DNA of 64,000 nt from Ascidia mentula. Taxonomy: Eukaryota > Chordata > Ascidiacea > Phlebobranchia > Ascidiidae. The stretch lies in NCBI GenBank assembly GCA_947561715.1, contig OX387198.1, forward strand, positions 19,533,645-19,597,644, read 5' to 3'. The notes under the pieces are model-generated. The model was not told where the DNA came from, did no database searches, and worked only from the letters and a program-made list of their open reading frames with translations. A program made the translations under genes and the position numbers. How positions within the stretch are numbered: the stretch's first letter is position 1; each line of letters begins with the position of its first letter. Below, piece by piece: positions 49,762 to 62,829 of the stretch.

Positions 49762-51720
49762 GTCTACGCCCATACCAGGTTGAAAGCACCCGATCTCGTT
49801 CGATCTCGGCAGTTAAGCAACCTCGGGCTTGGTTAGTACTTGGATGGGTGACCGCCTAGGAATACCAAGTGTTGTAGTCATTTTTCTGTTTATACAAAGT
49901 ATGCTTTGAATTGCGCATAAAGATCGTCATAACAGACTAACAAACGTCTACGGCCATACCAGGTTGAAAGCACCCGATCTCGTTCGATCTCGGCAGTTAA
50001 GCAACCTAGGGCTTGGTTATTACTTGGATGGGTGACCGCCTAGGAATACCAAGTGTTGTGGTCATTTTGCTATTTGCACAAAGTATGCTTTGAATTGCTC
50101 ATAAATTTCGTCAAAACACACTAACAAACGTCTACGGCCATACCAGGTTGAAAGCACCCGATCTCGTTCGATCTCGGCAGTTAAGCAACCTCGGGCTTGG
50201 TTAGTACTTGGATGGGTGACCGCCTAGGAATACCAAGTGTTGTAGTCATTTTTCTGTTTATACAAAGTATGCTTTGAATTGCGCATAAAGATCGTCATAA
50301 CAGACTAACAAACGTCTACGGCCATACCAGGTTGAAAGCACCCGATCTCGTTCGATCTCGGCAGTTAAGCAACCTAGGGCTTGGTTAATACTTGGATGGG
50401 TGACCGCCTAGGAATACCAAGTGTTGTAGTCATTGTGCTATTTGCACAAAGTATGCTTTGAATTGCTCATAAATGTCGTCAAAACACACTAACAATCGTC
50501 TACGGCCATACCAGGTTGAAAGCACCCGATCTCGTTCGATCTCGGCAGTTAAGCAACCTCGGGCTTGGTTAGTACTTGGATGGGTGACCGCCTAGGAATA
50601 CCAAGTGTTGTAGTCATTTTTCTGTTTATACAAAGTATGCTTTGAATTGCGCATAAAGATCATCATAACAGACTAACAAACGTCTACGGCAATACCAGGT
50701 TGAAAGCACCCGATCTCGTTCGATCTCGGCAGTTAAGCAACCTCGGGCTTGGTTAGTACTTGGATGGGTGACCGCCTAGGAATACCAAGTGTTGTAGTCA
50801 TTTTTCTGTTTACCCAAAGTATGCTTTGAATTGAGCATAAATGTCGTCAAAACAGTCTAACAAACGTCTACGGCCATACCAGGTTGAAAGCACCCGATCT
50901 CGTTCGATCTCGGCAGTTAAGCAACCTCGGGCTTGGTTAGTACTTGGATGGGTGACCGCCTAGGAATACCAAGTGTTGTACTCATTTTTCTGTTTACCCA
51001 AAGTATGCTTTGTATTGCCCATAAATGTCGTCAAAACAGTCTAACAAACGTCTACGGCCATACCAGGTTGAAAGCACCCGATCTCGTTCGATCTCGGCAG
51101 TTAAGCAACCTCGGGCTTGGTTAGTACTTGGATGGGTGACCGCCTAGGAATACCAAGTGTTGTAGTCATTTTTCTGTTTACCCAAAGTTATGCTTTGAAT
51201 TGCGCATAAATGTCGTCAAAACAGTCTAACAAACGTCTACGGCCATACCAGGTTGAAAGCACCCGATCTCGTTCGATCTCGGCAGTTAAGCAACCTCGGG
51301 CTTGGTTAGTACTTGGATGGGTGACCGCCTAGGCATAACAAGTGTTGTAGTCATTTTTCTGTTTACCCAAAGTATGCTTTGAATTGCGCATAAATGTCGT
51401 CAAAACAGACTAACAAACGTCTACGGCCATACCAGGTTGAAAGCACCCGATCTCGTTCGATCTCGGCAGTTAAGCAACCTCGGGCTTGGTTAGTACTTGG
51501 ATGGGTGACCGCCTAGGAATACCAAGTGTTGTAGTCATTTTTCTGTTTACCCAAAGTATGCTTTGAATTGAGCATAAATGTCGTCAAAACAGTCTAACAA
51601 ACGTCTACGGCCATACCAGGTTGAAAGCACCCGATCTCGTTCGATCTCGGCAGTTAAGCAACCTCGGGCTTGGTTAGTACTTGGATGGGTGACCGCCTAG
51701 GAATACCAAGTGTTGTAGTC
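49762..51720 (+). rRNA. 5S rRNA genes 271-281
   Basis: Gene starts: 49762, 49946, 50130, 50314, 50498, 50682, 50866, 51050, 51235, 51419, 51603. 49762 has GTCTACGCCC. 49946 has C63A and GGTTATTAC with GTGGTC. 50314 has C63A and TTAATAC. 50682 has GGCAATACC. 50866 ends GTACTC. 51235 has AGGCATAACAAG. The rest are at consensus. Confidence 0.93.
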
Positions 51721-51786
51721 ATTTTTCTGTTTATACAAAGTATGCTTTGAATTGCGCATAAAGATCGTCATAACAGACTAACAAAC

Positions 51787-53192
51787 GTCTACGGCCATAC
51801 CAGGTTGAAAGCACCCGATCTCGTTCGATCTCGGCAGTTAAGCAACCTAGGGCTTGGTTAGTACTTGGATGGGTGACCGCCTAGGAATACCAAGTGTTGT
51901 AGTCATTTTGCTATTTGCACAAAGTATGCTTTGAATTGCTCATAAATGTCGTCAAAACACACTAACAAACGTCTACGGCCATACCAGGTTGAAAGCACCC
52001 GATCTCGTTCGATCTCGGCAGTTAAGCAACCTCGGGCTTGGTTAGTACTTGGATGGGTGACCGCCTAGGAATACCAAGTGTTGTAGTCATTTTTCTGTTT
52101 AAACAAAGTATGCTTTGAATTGCGCATAAAGATCGTCATAACAGACTAACAAACGTCTACGGCCATACCAGGTTGAAAGCACCCGATCTCGTTCGATCTC
52201 GGCAGTTAAGCAACCTCGGGCTTGGTTAGTACTTGGATGGGTGACCGCCTAGGAATACCAAGTGTTGTAGTCATTTTTCTGTTTAAACAAAGTATGCTTT
52301 GAATTGCGCATAAAGATCGTCATAACAGACTAACAAACGTCTACGGCCATACCAGGTTGAAAGCACCCGATCTCGTTCGATCTCGGCAGTTAAGCAACCT
52401 CGGGCTTGGTTAGTACTTGGATGGGTGACCGCCTAGGAATACCAAGTGTTGTAGTCATTTTTCTGTTTATACAAAGTATGCTTTGAATTGCGCATAAAGA
52501 TCGTCATAACAGACTAACAAACGTCTACGGCCATACCAGGTTGAAAGCACCCGATCTCGTTCGATCTCGGCAGTTAAGCAACCTCGGGCTTGGTTAGTAC
52601 TTGGATGGGTGACCGCCTAGAAATACCAAGTGTTGTAGTCATTTTTCTGTTTAAACAAAGTATGCTTTGAATTGCGCATAAAGATCGTCATAACAGACTA
52701 ACAAACGTCTACGGCCATACCAGGTTGAAAGCACCCGATCTCGTTCGATCTCGGCAGTTAAGCAACCTCGGGCTTGGTTAGTACTTGGATGGGTGACCGC
52801 CTAGGAATACCAAGTGTTGTAGTCATTTTTCTGTTTAAACAAAGTATGCTTTGAATTGCGCATAAAGATCGTCATAACAGACTAACAAACGTCTACGGCC
52901 ATACCAGGTTGAAAGCACCCGATCTCGTTCGATCTCGGCAGTTAAGCAACCTCGGGCTTGGTTAGTACTTGGATGGGTGACCGCCTAGGAATACCAAGTG
53001 TTGTAGTCATTTTTCTGTTTCCCCAAACTATGCTTTGAATTGAGCATAAATGTCGTCAAAACAGTCTAACAAACGTCTACGGCCATACCAGGTTGAAAGC
53101 ACCCGATCTCGTTCGATCTCGGCAGTTAAGCAACCTCGGGCTTGGTTAGTACTTGGGTGGGTGACCGCCTAGGAATACCAAGTGTTGTAGTC
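51787..53192 (+). rRNA. 5S rRNA genes 282-289, homogeneous run
   Basis: Gene starts: 51787, 51971, 52155, 52339, 52523, 52707, 52891, 53075. 51787 has C63A. 51971-52891 are six consensus genes in a row (only CTAGAAAT in 52523). Four of them (52155, 52339, 52707, 52891) follow a private TTTAAAC spacer variant. 53075 has A83G. Confidence 0.94.
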
Positions 53193-53258
53193 ATTTTTCT
53201 GTTTATACAAAGTATGCTTTGAATTGCGCATAAAGATCGTCATAACAGACTAACAAAC

Positions 53259-56200
53259 GTCTACGGCCATACCAGGTTGAAAGCACCCGATCTCGTTCGA
53301 TCTCGGCAGTTAAGCAACCTCGGGCTTGGTTAGTACTTGGATGGGTGACCGCCTAGGAATACCAAGTGTTGTAGTCATTTTTCTGTTTACCCAAAGTATG
53401 CTTTGAATTGAGCATAAATGTCGTCAAAACAGTCTAACAAACGTCTACGGCCATACCAGGTTGAAAGCACCCGATCTCGTTCGATCTCGGCAGTTAAGCA
53501 ACCTCGGGCTTGGTTAGTACTTGGATGGGTGACCGCCTAGGAATACTAAGTGTTGTAGTCATTTTTCTGTTTACCCAAAGTATGCTTTGAATTGAGCATA
53601 AATGTCGTCAAAACAGTCTAACAAACGTCTACGGCCATACCAGGTTGAAAGCACCCGATCTCGTTCGATCTCGGCAGTTAAGCAACCTCGGGCTTGGTTA
53701 GTACTTGGATGGGTGACCGCCTAGGAATACCAAGTGTTGTAGTCATTTTTCTGTTTACCCAAAGTATGCTTTGAATTGCGCATAAATGTCGTCAAAACAG
53801 ACTAACAAACGTCTACGGCCATACCAGGTTGAAAGCACCCGATCTCGTTCGATCTCGGCAGTTAAGCAACCTCGGGATTGGTTAGTACTTGGATGGGTGA
53901 CCGCCTAGGAATACCAAGTGTTGTAGTCATTTTTCTGTTTATACAAAGTATGCTTTGAATTGCGCATAAAGATCGTCATAACAGACTAACAAACGTCTAC
54001 GGCCATACCAGGTTGAAAGCACCCGATCTCGTTCGATCTCGGCAGTTAAGCAACCTCGGGCTTGGTTAGTACTTGGATGGGTGACCGCCTAGGAATACCA
54101 AGTGTTGTAGTCATTTTTCTGTTTATACAAAGTATGCTTTGAATTGCGCATAAAGATCGTCATAACAGACTAACAAACGTCTACGGCCATACCAGGTTGA
54201 AAGCAACCGATCTCGTTCGATCTCGGCAGTTAAGCAACCTCGGGCTTGGTTAGTACTTGGATGGGTGACCGCCTAGGAATACCAAGTGCTGTAGTCATTT
54301 TTCTGTTTACCCAAAGTATGCTTTGAATTGAGCATACATGTCGTCAAAACAGTCTAACAAACGTCTACGGCCATACCAGGTTGAAAGAACCCGATCTCGT
54401 TCGATCTCGGCAGTTAAGCAACCTCGGGCTTGGTTAGTACTTGGATGGGTGACCGCCTAGGAATACCAAGTGTTGTAGTCATTTTTCTGTTTACCCAAAG
54501 TATGCTTTGAATTGCGCATAAATGTCGTCAAAACAGACTAACAAACGTCTACGGCCATACCAGGTTGAAAGCACCCGATCTCGTTCGATCTCGGCAGTTA
54601 AGCAACCTCGGGCTTGGTTAGTACTTGGATGGGTGACCGCCTAGGAATACCAAGTGTTGTAGTCATTTTTCTGTTTATACAAAGTATGCTTTGAATTGCG
54701 CATAAAGATCGTCATAACAGACTAACAAACGTCTACGGCCATACCAGGTTGAAAGCACCCGATCTCGTTCGATCTCGGCAGTTAAGCAACCTCGGGCTTG
54801 GTTAGTACTTGGATGGGTGACCGCCTAGGAATACCAAGTGTTGTAGTCATTTTTCTGTTTATACAAAGTATGCTTTGAATTGCGCATAAAGATCGTCATA
54901 ACAGACTAACAAACGTCTACGGCCATACCAGGTTGAAAGCACCCGATCTCGTTCGATCTCGGCAGTTAAGCAACCTCGGGCTTGGTTAGCACTTGGATGG
55001 GTGACCGCCTAGGAATACCAAGTGTTGTAGTCATTTTTCTGTTTACCCAAAGTTATGCTTTGAATTGCCCATGATTGTCGTCAAAACAGACTAACAAACG
55101 TCTACGGCCATACCAGGTTGAAAGCACCCGATCTCGTTCGATCTCGGCAGTTAAGCAACCTCGGGCTTGGTTAGTACTTGGATGGGTGACCGCCTAGGAA
55201 TACCAAGTGTTGTAGTCATTTTTCTGTTTACCCAAAGTTATGCTTTGAATTGCGCATAAATGTCGTCAAAACAGTCTAACAAACGTCTACGGCCATACCA
55301 GGTTGAAAGCATCCGATCTCGTTCGATCTCGGCAGTTAAGCAACCTCGGGCTTGGTTAGTACTTGGATGGGTGACCGCCTAGGAATACCAAGTGCTGTAG
55401 TCATTTTTCTGTTTACCCAAAGTATGCTTTGAATTGCGCATAAATGTCGTCAAAACAGACTAACAAACGTCTACGGCCATACCAGGTTGAAAGCACCCGA
55501 TCTCGTTCGATCTCGGCAGTTAAGCAACCTCGGGCTTGGTTAGTTCTTGGATGGGTGACCGCCTAGGAATACCAAGTGTTGTAGTCATTTTTCTGTTTAT
55601 ACAAAGTATGCTTTGAATTGCTCATAAAGATCGTCATAACAGACTAACAAACGTCTACGGCCATACCAGGTTGAAAGCACCCGATCTCGTTCGATCTCGG
55701 CAGTTAAGCAACCTCGTGGTTGGTTAGTACTTGGATGGGTGACCGCCTAGGAATACCAAGTGTTGTATTCATTTTACTATTTGCACAAAGTATGCTTTGA
55801 ATTGCCCATGAATGTCGTCAAAACAGACTAACAAACGTCTACGGCCATACCAGGTTGAAAGCATCCGATCTCGTTCGATCTCGGCAGTTAAGCAACCTCG
55901 GGCTTGGTTAGTACTTGGATGGGTGACCGCCTAGGAATACCAAGTGTTGTATTCATTTTACTATTTGCACAAAGTATGCTTTGAATTGCCTATAAATGTC
56001 GTCAAAACAGACTAACAAACGTCTACGGCCATACCTGGTTGAAAGCACCCGATCTCGTTCGATCTCGGCAGTTAAGCAACCTCGGGCTTGGTTAGTACTT
56101 GGATGGGTGACCGCCTAGGAATACCAAGTGTTGTAGTCATTTTTCTGTTTACCCAAAGTATGCTTTGAATTGAGCATAAATGTCGTCAAAACAGTCTAAC

Positions 56201-56506
56201 AAACGTCTACGGCCATACCAGGTTGAAAGCACCCGATCTCGTTCGATCTCGGCAGTTAAGCAACCTCGGGCTTGGTTAGTACTTGGATGGGTGACCGCCT
56301 AGGAATACCAAGTGTTGTAGTCATTTTTCTGTTTACCCAAAGTATGCTTTGAATTGAGCATAAATGTCGTCAAAACAGTCTAACAAACGTCTACGGCCAT
56401 ACCAGGTTGAAAGCACCCGATCTCGTTCGATCTCGGCAGTTAAGCAACCTCGGGCTTGGTTAGTACTTGGATGGGTGACCGCCTAGGAATACCAAGTGTT
56501 GTAGTC
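53259..56506 (+). rRNA. 5S rRNA genes 290-307
   Basis: Gene starts: 53259, 53443, 53627, 53811, 53995, 54179, 54363, 54547, 54731, 54915, 55100, 55285, 55469, 55653, 55837, 56021, 56205, 56389. 53443 has AATACTAAG. 54179 has C28A and T111C. 54363 has AAGAACCC. 54915 has T76C. 55285 has C28T and T111C. 55653 has CTCGTGGTTGG and GTATTC. 55837 has C28T and GTATTC. Most of 54179-56330 is repeated 4050-4418 bp downstream. Confidence 0.93.
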
Positions 56507-56572
56507 ATTTTTCTGTTTACCCAAAGTATGCTTTGAATTGAGCATAAATGTCGTCAAAACAGTCTAACAAAC

Positions 56573-58346
56573 GTCTACGGCCATACCAGGTTGAAAGCAC
56601 CCGATCTCGTTCGATCTCGGCAGTTAAGCAACCTCGGGCTTGGTTAGAACTTGGATGGGTGACCGCCTAGGAATACCAAGTGTTGTAGTCATTTTTCTGT
56701 TTACCCAAAGTATGCTTTGAATTGAGCATAAATGTCGTCAAAACAGTCTAACAAACGTCTACGGCCATACCAGGTTGAAAGCACCCGATCTCGTTCGATC
56801 TCGGCAGTTAAGCAACCTCGGGCTTGGTTAGTACTTGGATGGGTGACCGCCTAGGCATACCAAGTGTTGTAGTCATTTTTCTGTTTACCCAAAGTATGCT
56901 TTGAATTGCGCATAAATGTCGTCAAAACAGACTAACAAACGTCTACGGCCATACCAGGTTGAAAGCACCCGATCTCGTTCGATCTCGGCAGTTAAGCAAC
57001 CTCGGGCTTGGTTAGTACTTGGATGGGTGACCGCCTAGGAATACCAAGTGTTGTAGTCATTTTTCTGTTTATACAAAGTATGCTTTGAATTGCGCATAAA
57101 GATCGTCATAACAGACTAACAAACGTCTACGGCCATACCAGGTTGAAAGCACCTGATCTCGTTCGATCTCGGCAGTTAAGCAACCTCGGGCTTGGTTAGT
57201 ACTTGGATGGGTGACCGCCTAGGAATACCAAGTGTTGTAGTCATTTTTCTGTTTATACAAAGTATGCTTTGAATTGCGCATAAAGATCGTCATAACAGAC
57301 TAACAAACGTCTACGGCCATACCAGGTTGAAAGCAACCGATCTCGTTCGATCTCGGCAGTTAAGCAACCTCGGGCTTGGTTAGTACTTGGATGGGTGACC
57401 GCCTAGGAATACCAAGTGCTGTAGTCATTTTTCTGTTTACCCAAAGTATGCTTTGAATTGAGCATAAATGTCGTCAAAACAGTCTAACAAACGTCTACGG
57501 CCATACCAGGTTGAAAGCACCCGATCTCGTTCGATCTCGGCAGTTAAGCAACCTCGGGCTTGGTTAGAACTTGGATGGGTGACCGCCTAGGAATACCAAG
57601 TGTTGTAGTCATTTTTCTGTTTACCCAAAGTATGCTTTGAATTGAGCATAAATGTCGTCAAAACAGTCTAACAAACGTCTACGGCCATACCAGGTTGAAA
57701 GCACCCGATCTCGTTCGATCTCGGCAGTTAAGCAACCTCGGGCTTGGTTAGTACTTGGATGGGTGACCGCCTAGGCATACCAAGTGTTGTAGTCATTTTT
57801 CTGTTTACCCAAAGTATGCTTTGAATTGCGCATAAATGTCGTCAAAACAGACTAACAAACGTCTACGGCCATACCAGGTTGAAAGCACCCGATCTCGTTC
57901 GATCTCGGCAGTTAAGCAACCTCGGGCTTGGTTAGTACTTGGATGGGTGACCGCCTAGGAATACCAAGTGTTGTAGTCATTTTTCTGTTGATACAAAGTA
58001 TGCTTTGAATTGCGCATAAAGATCGTCATAACAGACTAACAAACGTCTACGGCCATACCAGGTTGAAAGCACCCGATCTCGTTCGATCTCGGCAGTTAAG
58101 CAACCTCGGGCTTGGTTAGTACTTGGATGGGTGACCGCCTAGGAATACCAAGTGTTGTAGTCATTTTTCTGTTTATACAAAGTATGCTTTGAATTGCGCA
58201 TAAAGATCGTCATAACAGACTAACAAACGTCTACGGCCATACCAGGTTGAAAGCAACCGATCTCGTTCGATCTCGGCAGTTAAGCAACCTCGGGCTTGGT
58301 TAGTACTTGGATGGGTGACCGCCTAGGAATACCAAGTGCTGTAGTC
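56573..58346 (+). rRNA. 5S rRNA genes 308-317, five-unit dimer
   Basis: Gene starts: 56573, 56757, 56941, 57125, 57309, 57493, 57677, 57861, 58045, 58229. Two 920-bp blocks follow each other with the same order of marks: T76A (56573, 57493), A100C (56757, 57677), two near-consensus genes, then C28A with T111C (57309, 58229). 57125 alone has C30T, and the spacer before 58045 has GTTGATAC. Confidence 0.93.
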
Positions 58347-58412
58347 ATTTTTCTGTTTACCCAAAGTATGCTTTGAATTGAGCATACATGTCGTCAAAAC
58401 AGTCTAACAAAC
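56573..58412 (+). repeat. Tandem 920-bp five-unit repeat
   Basis: 56573-57492 and 57493-58412 are adjacent copies with the same five-gene variant order. Partial runs of the same order reappear from 61175, 62278 and 63750. Confidence 0.87.
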
Positions 58413-60740
58413 GTCTACGGCCATACCAGGTTGAAAGAACCCGATCTCGTTCGATCTCGGCAGTTAAGCAACCTCGGGCTTGGTTAGTACTTGGATGGGT
58501 GACCGCCTAGGAATACCAAGTGTTGTAGTCATTTTTCTGTTTACCCAAAGTATGCTTTGAATTGCGCATAAATGTCGTCAAAACAGACTAACAAACGTCT
58601 ACGGCCATACCAGGTTGAAAGCACCCGATCTCGTTCGATCTCGGCAGTTAAGCAACCTCGGGCTTGGTTAGTACTTGGATGGGTGACCGCCTAGGAATAC
58701 CAAGTGTTGTAGTCATTTTTCTGTTTATACAAAGTATGCTTTGAATTGCGCATAAAGATCGTCATAACAGACTAACAAACGTCTACGGCCATACCAGGTT
58801 GAAAGCACCCGATCTCGTTCGATCTCGGCAGTTAAGCAACCTCGGGCTTGGTTAGTACTTGGATGGGTGACCGCCTAGGAATACCAAGTGTTGTAGTCAT
58901 TTTTCTGTTTATACAAAGTATGCTTTGAATTGCGCATAAAGATCGTCATAACAGACTAACAAACGTCTACGGCCATACCAGGTTGAAAGCACCCGATCTC
59001 GTTCGATCTCGGCAGTTAAGCAACCTCGGGCTTGGTTAGTACTTGGATGGGTGACCGCCTAGGAATACCAAGTGCTGTATTCATTTTTCTGTTTACCCAA
59101 AGTATGCTTTGAATTGAGCATAAATGTTGTCAAAACAGTCTAACAAACGTCTACGGCCAAACCAGGTTGAAAGCACCCGATCTCGTTCGATCTCGGCAGT
59201 TAAGCAACCTCGGGCTTGGTTAGTACTTGGATGGGTGACCGCCTAGGAATACCAAGTGCTGTATTCATTTTTCTGTTTACCCAAAGTATGCTTTGAATTG
59301 AGCATAAATGTTGTCAAAACAGTCTAACAAACGTCTACGGCCAAACCAGGTTGAAAGCACCCGATCTCGTTCGATCTCGGCAGTTAAGCAACCTCGGGCT
59401 TGGTTAGCACTTGGATGGGTGACCGCCTAGGAATACCAAGTGTTGTAGTCATTTTTCTGTTTACCCAAAGTTATGCTTTGAATTGCCCATGATTGTCGTC
59501 AAAACAGACTAACAAACGTCTACGGCCATACCAGGTTGAAAGCACCCGATCTCGTTCGATCTCGGCAGTTAAGCAACCTCGGGCTTGGTTAGTACTTGGA
59601 TGGGTGACCGCCTAGGAATACCAAGTGTTGTAGTCATTTTTCTGTTTACCCAAAGTTATGCTTTGAATTGCGCATAAATGTCGTCAAAACAGTCTAACAA
59701 ACGTCTACGGCCATACCAGGTTGAAAGCATCCGATCTCGTTCGATCTCGGCAGTTAAGCAACCTCGGGCTTGGTTAGTACTTGGATGGGTGACCGCCTAG
59801 GAATACCAAGTGCTGTAGTCATTTTTCTGTTTACCCAAAGTATGCTTTGAATTGCGCATAAATGTCGTCAAAACAGACTAACAAACGTCTACGGCCATAC
59901 CAGGTTGAAAGCACCCGATCTCGTTCGATCTCGGCAGTTAAGCAACCTCGGGCTTGGTTAGTACTTGGATGGGTGACCGCCTAGGAATACCAAGTGTTGT
60001 AGTCATTTTTCTGTTTATACAAAGTATGCTTTGAATTGCTCATAAAGATCGTCATAACAGACTAACAAACGTCTACGGCCATACCAGGTTGAAAGCACCC
60101 GATCTCGTTCGATCTCGGCAGTTAAGCAACCTCGTGGTTGGTTAGTACTTGGATGGGTGACCGCCTAGGAATACCAAGTGTTGTATTCATTTTACTATTT
60201 GCACAAAGTATGCTTTGAATTGCCCATGAATGTCGTCAAAACAGACTAACAAACGTCTACGGCCATACCAGGTTGAAAGCATCCGATCTCGTTCGATCTC
60301 GGCAGTTAAGCAACCTCGGGCTTGGTTAGTACTTGGATGGGTGACCGCCTAGGAATACCAAGTGTTGTATTCATTTTACTATTTGCACAAAGTATGCTTT
60401 GAATTGCCTATAAATGTCGTCAAAACAGACTAACAAACGTCTACGGCCATACCAGGTTGAAAGCACCCGATCTCGTTCGATCTCGGCAGTTAAGCAACCT
60501 CGGGCTTGGTTAGTACTTGGATGGGTGACCGCCTAGGAATACCAAGTGTTGTAGTCATTTTTCTGTTTACCCAAAGTATGCTTTGAATTGAGCATAAATG
60601 TCGTCAAAACAGTCTAACAAACGTCTACGGCCATACCAGGTTGAAAGCACCCGATCTCGTTCGATCTCGGCAGTTAAGCAACCTCGGGCTTGGTTAGTAC
60701 TTGGATGGGTGACCGCCTAGGAATACCAAGTGTTGTAGTC
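58413..60740 (+). rRNA. 5S rRNA genes 318-330
   Basis: Gene starts: 58413, 58597, 58781, 58965, 59149, 59333, 59518, 59703, 59887, 60071, 60255, 60439, 60623. 58965 and 59149 end GCTGTATTC before a T5 family B spacer, a pairing rare elsewhere. 59149 and 59333 are adjacent near-duplicates sharing GGCCAAACC and TGTTGTC upstream. 59333 has T76C, like 54915. 59703 has C28T and T111C. 60071 has CTCGTGGTTGG. Confidence 0.93.
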
Positions 60741-60806
60741 ATTTTTCTGTTTATACAAAATATGCTTTGAATTGCGCATAAAGATCGTCATAACAGACTA
60801 ACAAAC

Positions 60807-62763
60807 GTCTACGGCCATACCAGGTTGAAAGCACCCGATCTCGTTCGATCTCGGCAGTTAAGCAACCTCGGGCTTGGTTAGTACTTGGATGGGTGACCGC
60901 CTAGGAATACCAAGTGTTGTAGTCATTTTTCTGTTTACCCAAAGTATGCTTTGAATTGAGCATAAATGTCGTCAAAACAGTCTAACAAACGTCTACGGCC
61001 ATACCAGGTTGAAAGCACCCGATCTCGTTCGATCTCGGCAGTTAAGCAACCTCGGGCTTGGTTAGTACTTGGATGGGTGACCGCCTAGGAATACCAAGTG
61101 TTGTAGTCATTTTTCTGTTTACCCAAAGTATGCTTTGAATTGAGCATAAATGTCGTCAAAACAGTCTAACAAACGTCTACGGCCATACCAGGTTGAAAGC
61201 ACCCGATCTCGTTCGATCTCGGCAGTTAAGCAACCTCGGGCTTGGTTAGAACTTGGATGGGTGACCGCCTAGGAATACCAAGTGTTGTAGTCATTTTTCT
61301 GTTTACCCAAAGTATGCTTTGAATTGAGCATAAATGTCGTCAAAACAGTCTAACAAACGTCTACGGCCATACCAGGTTGAAAGCACCCGATCTCGTTCGA
61401 TCTCGGCAGTTAAGCAACCTCGGGCTTGGTTAGTACTTGGATGGGTGACCGCCTAGGCATACCAAGTGTTGTAGTCATTTTTCTGTTTACCCAAAGTATG
61501 CTTTGAATTGCGCATAAATGTCGTCAAAACAGACTAACAAACGTCTACGGCCATACCAGGTTGAAAGCACCCGATCTCGTTCGATCTCGGCAGTTAAGCA
61601 ACCTCGGGCTTGGTTAGTACTTGGATGGGTGACCGCCTAGGAATACCAAGTGTTGTAGTCATTTTTCTGTTTATACAAAGTATGCTTTGAATTGCGCATA
61701 AAGATCGTCATAACAGACTAACAAACGTCTACGGCCATACCAGGTTGAAAGCACCGATCTCGTTCGATCTCGGCAGTTAAGCAACCTCGTGGTTGGTTAG
61801 TACTTGGATGGGTGACCGCCTAGGAATACCAAGTGTTGTAGTCATTTTTCTGTTTATACAAAATATGCTTTGAATTGCGCATAAAGATCGTCATAACAGA
61901 CTAACAAACGTCTACGGCCATACCAGGTTGAAAGCACCCGATCTCGTTCGATCTCGGCAGTTAAGCAACCTCGGGCTTGGTTAGTACTTGGATGGGTGAC
62001 CGCCTAGGAATACCAAGTGTTGTAGTCATTTTTCTGTTTACCCAAAGTATGCTTTGAATTGAGCATAAATGTCGTCAAAACAGTCTAACAAACGTCTACG
62101 GCCATACCAGGTTGAAAGCACCCGATCTCGTTCGATCTCGGCAGTTAAGCAACCTCGGGCTTGGTTAGTACTTGGATGGGTGACCGCCTAGGAATACCAA
62201 GTGTTGTAGTCATTTTTCTGTTTACCCAAAGTATGCTTTGAATTGAGCATAAATGTCGTCAAAACAGTCTAACAAACGTCTACGGCCATACCAGGTTGAA
62301 AGCACCCGATCTCGTTCGATCTCGGCAGTTAAGCAACCTCGGGCTTGGTTAGAACTTGGATGGGTGACCGCCTAGGAATACCAAGTGTTGTAGTCATTTT
62401 TCTGTTTACCCAAAGTATGCTTTGAATTGAGCATAAATGTCGTCAAAACAGTCTAACAAACGTCTACGGCCATACCAGGTTGAAAGCACCCGATCTCGTT
62501 CGATCTCGGCAGTTAAGCAACCTCGGGCTTGGTTAGTACTTGGATGGGTGACCGCCTAGGCATACCAAGTGTTGTAGTCATTTTTCTGTTTACCCAAAGT
62601 ATGCTTTGAATTGCGCATAAATGTCGTCAAAACAGACTAACAAACGTCTACGGCCATACCAGGTTGAAAGCACCCGATCTCGTTCGATCTCGGCAGTTAA
62701 GCAACCTCGGGCTTGGTTAGTACTTGGATGGGTGACCGCCTAGGAATACCAAGTGTTGTAGTC
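60807..62763 (+). rRNA. 5S rRNA genes 331-341, six-unit repeat
   Basis: Gene starts: 60807, 60991, 61175, 61359, 61543, 61727, 61910, 62094, 62278, 62462, 62646. Units from 60807 recur 1103 bp later: AAAATATGC spacer (60807, 61910), T76A (61175, 62278), A100C (61359, 62462). 61727 lacks one base and is listed separately. Confidence 0.93.
61727..61843 (+). pseudogene. 5S rRNA copy lacking one C, with G65T and C67G
   Basis: GCACCGATC lacks one C of positions 28-30, and CTCGTGGTTGG removes the C67-G108 pair at the base of helix V. Three changes in structured positions make normal function doubtful. The 3' end and T5 terminator are intact. Confidence 0.55.
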
Positions 62764-62829
62764 ATTTTTCTGTTTATACAAAGTATGCTTTGAATTGCGC
62801 ATAAAGATCGTCATAACAGACTAACAAAC

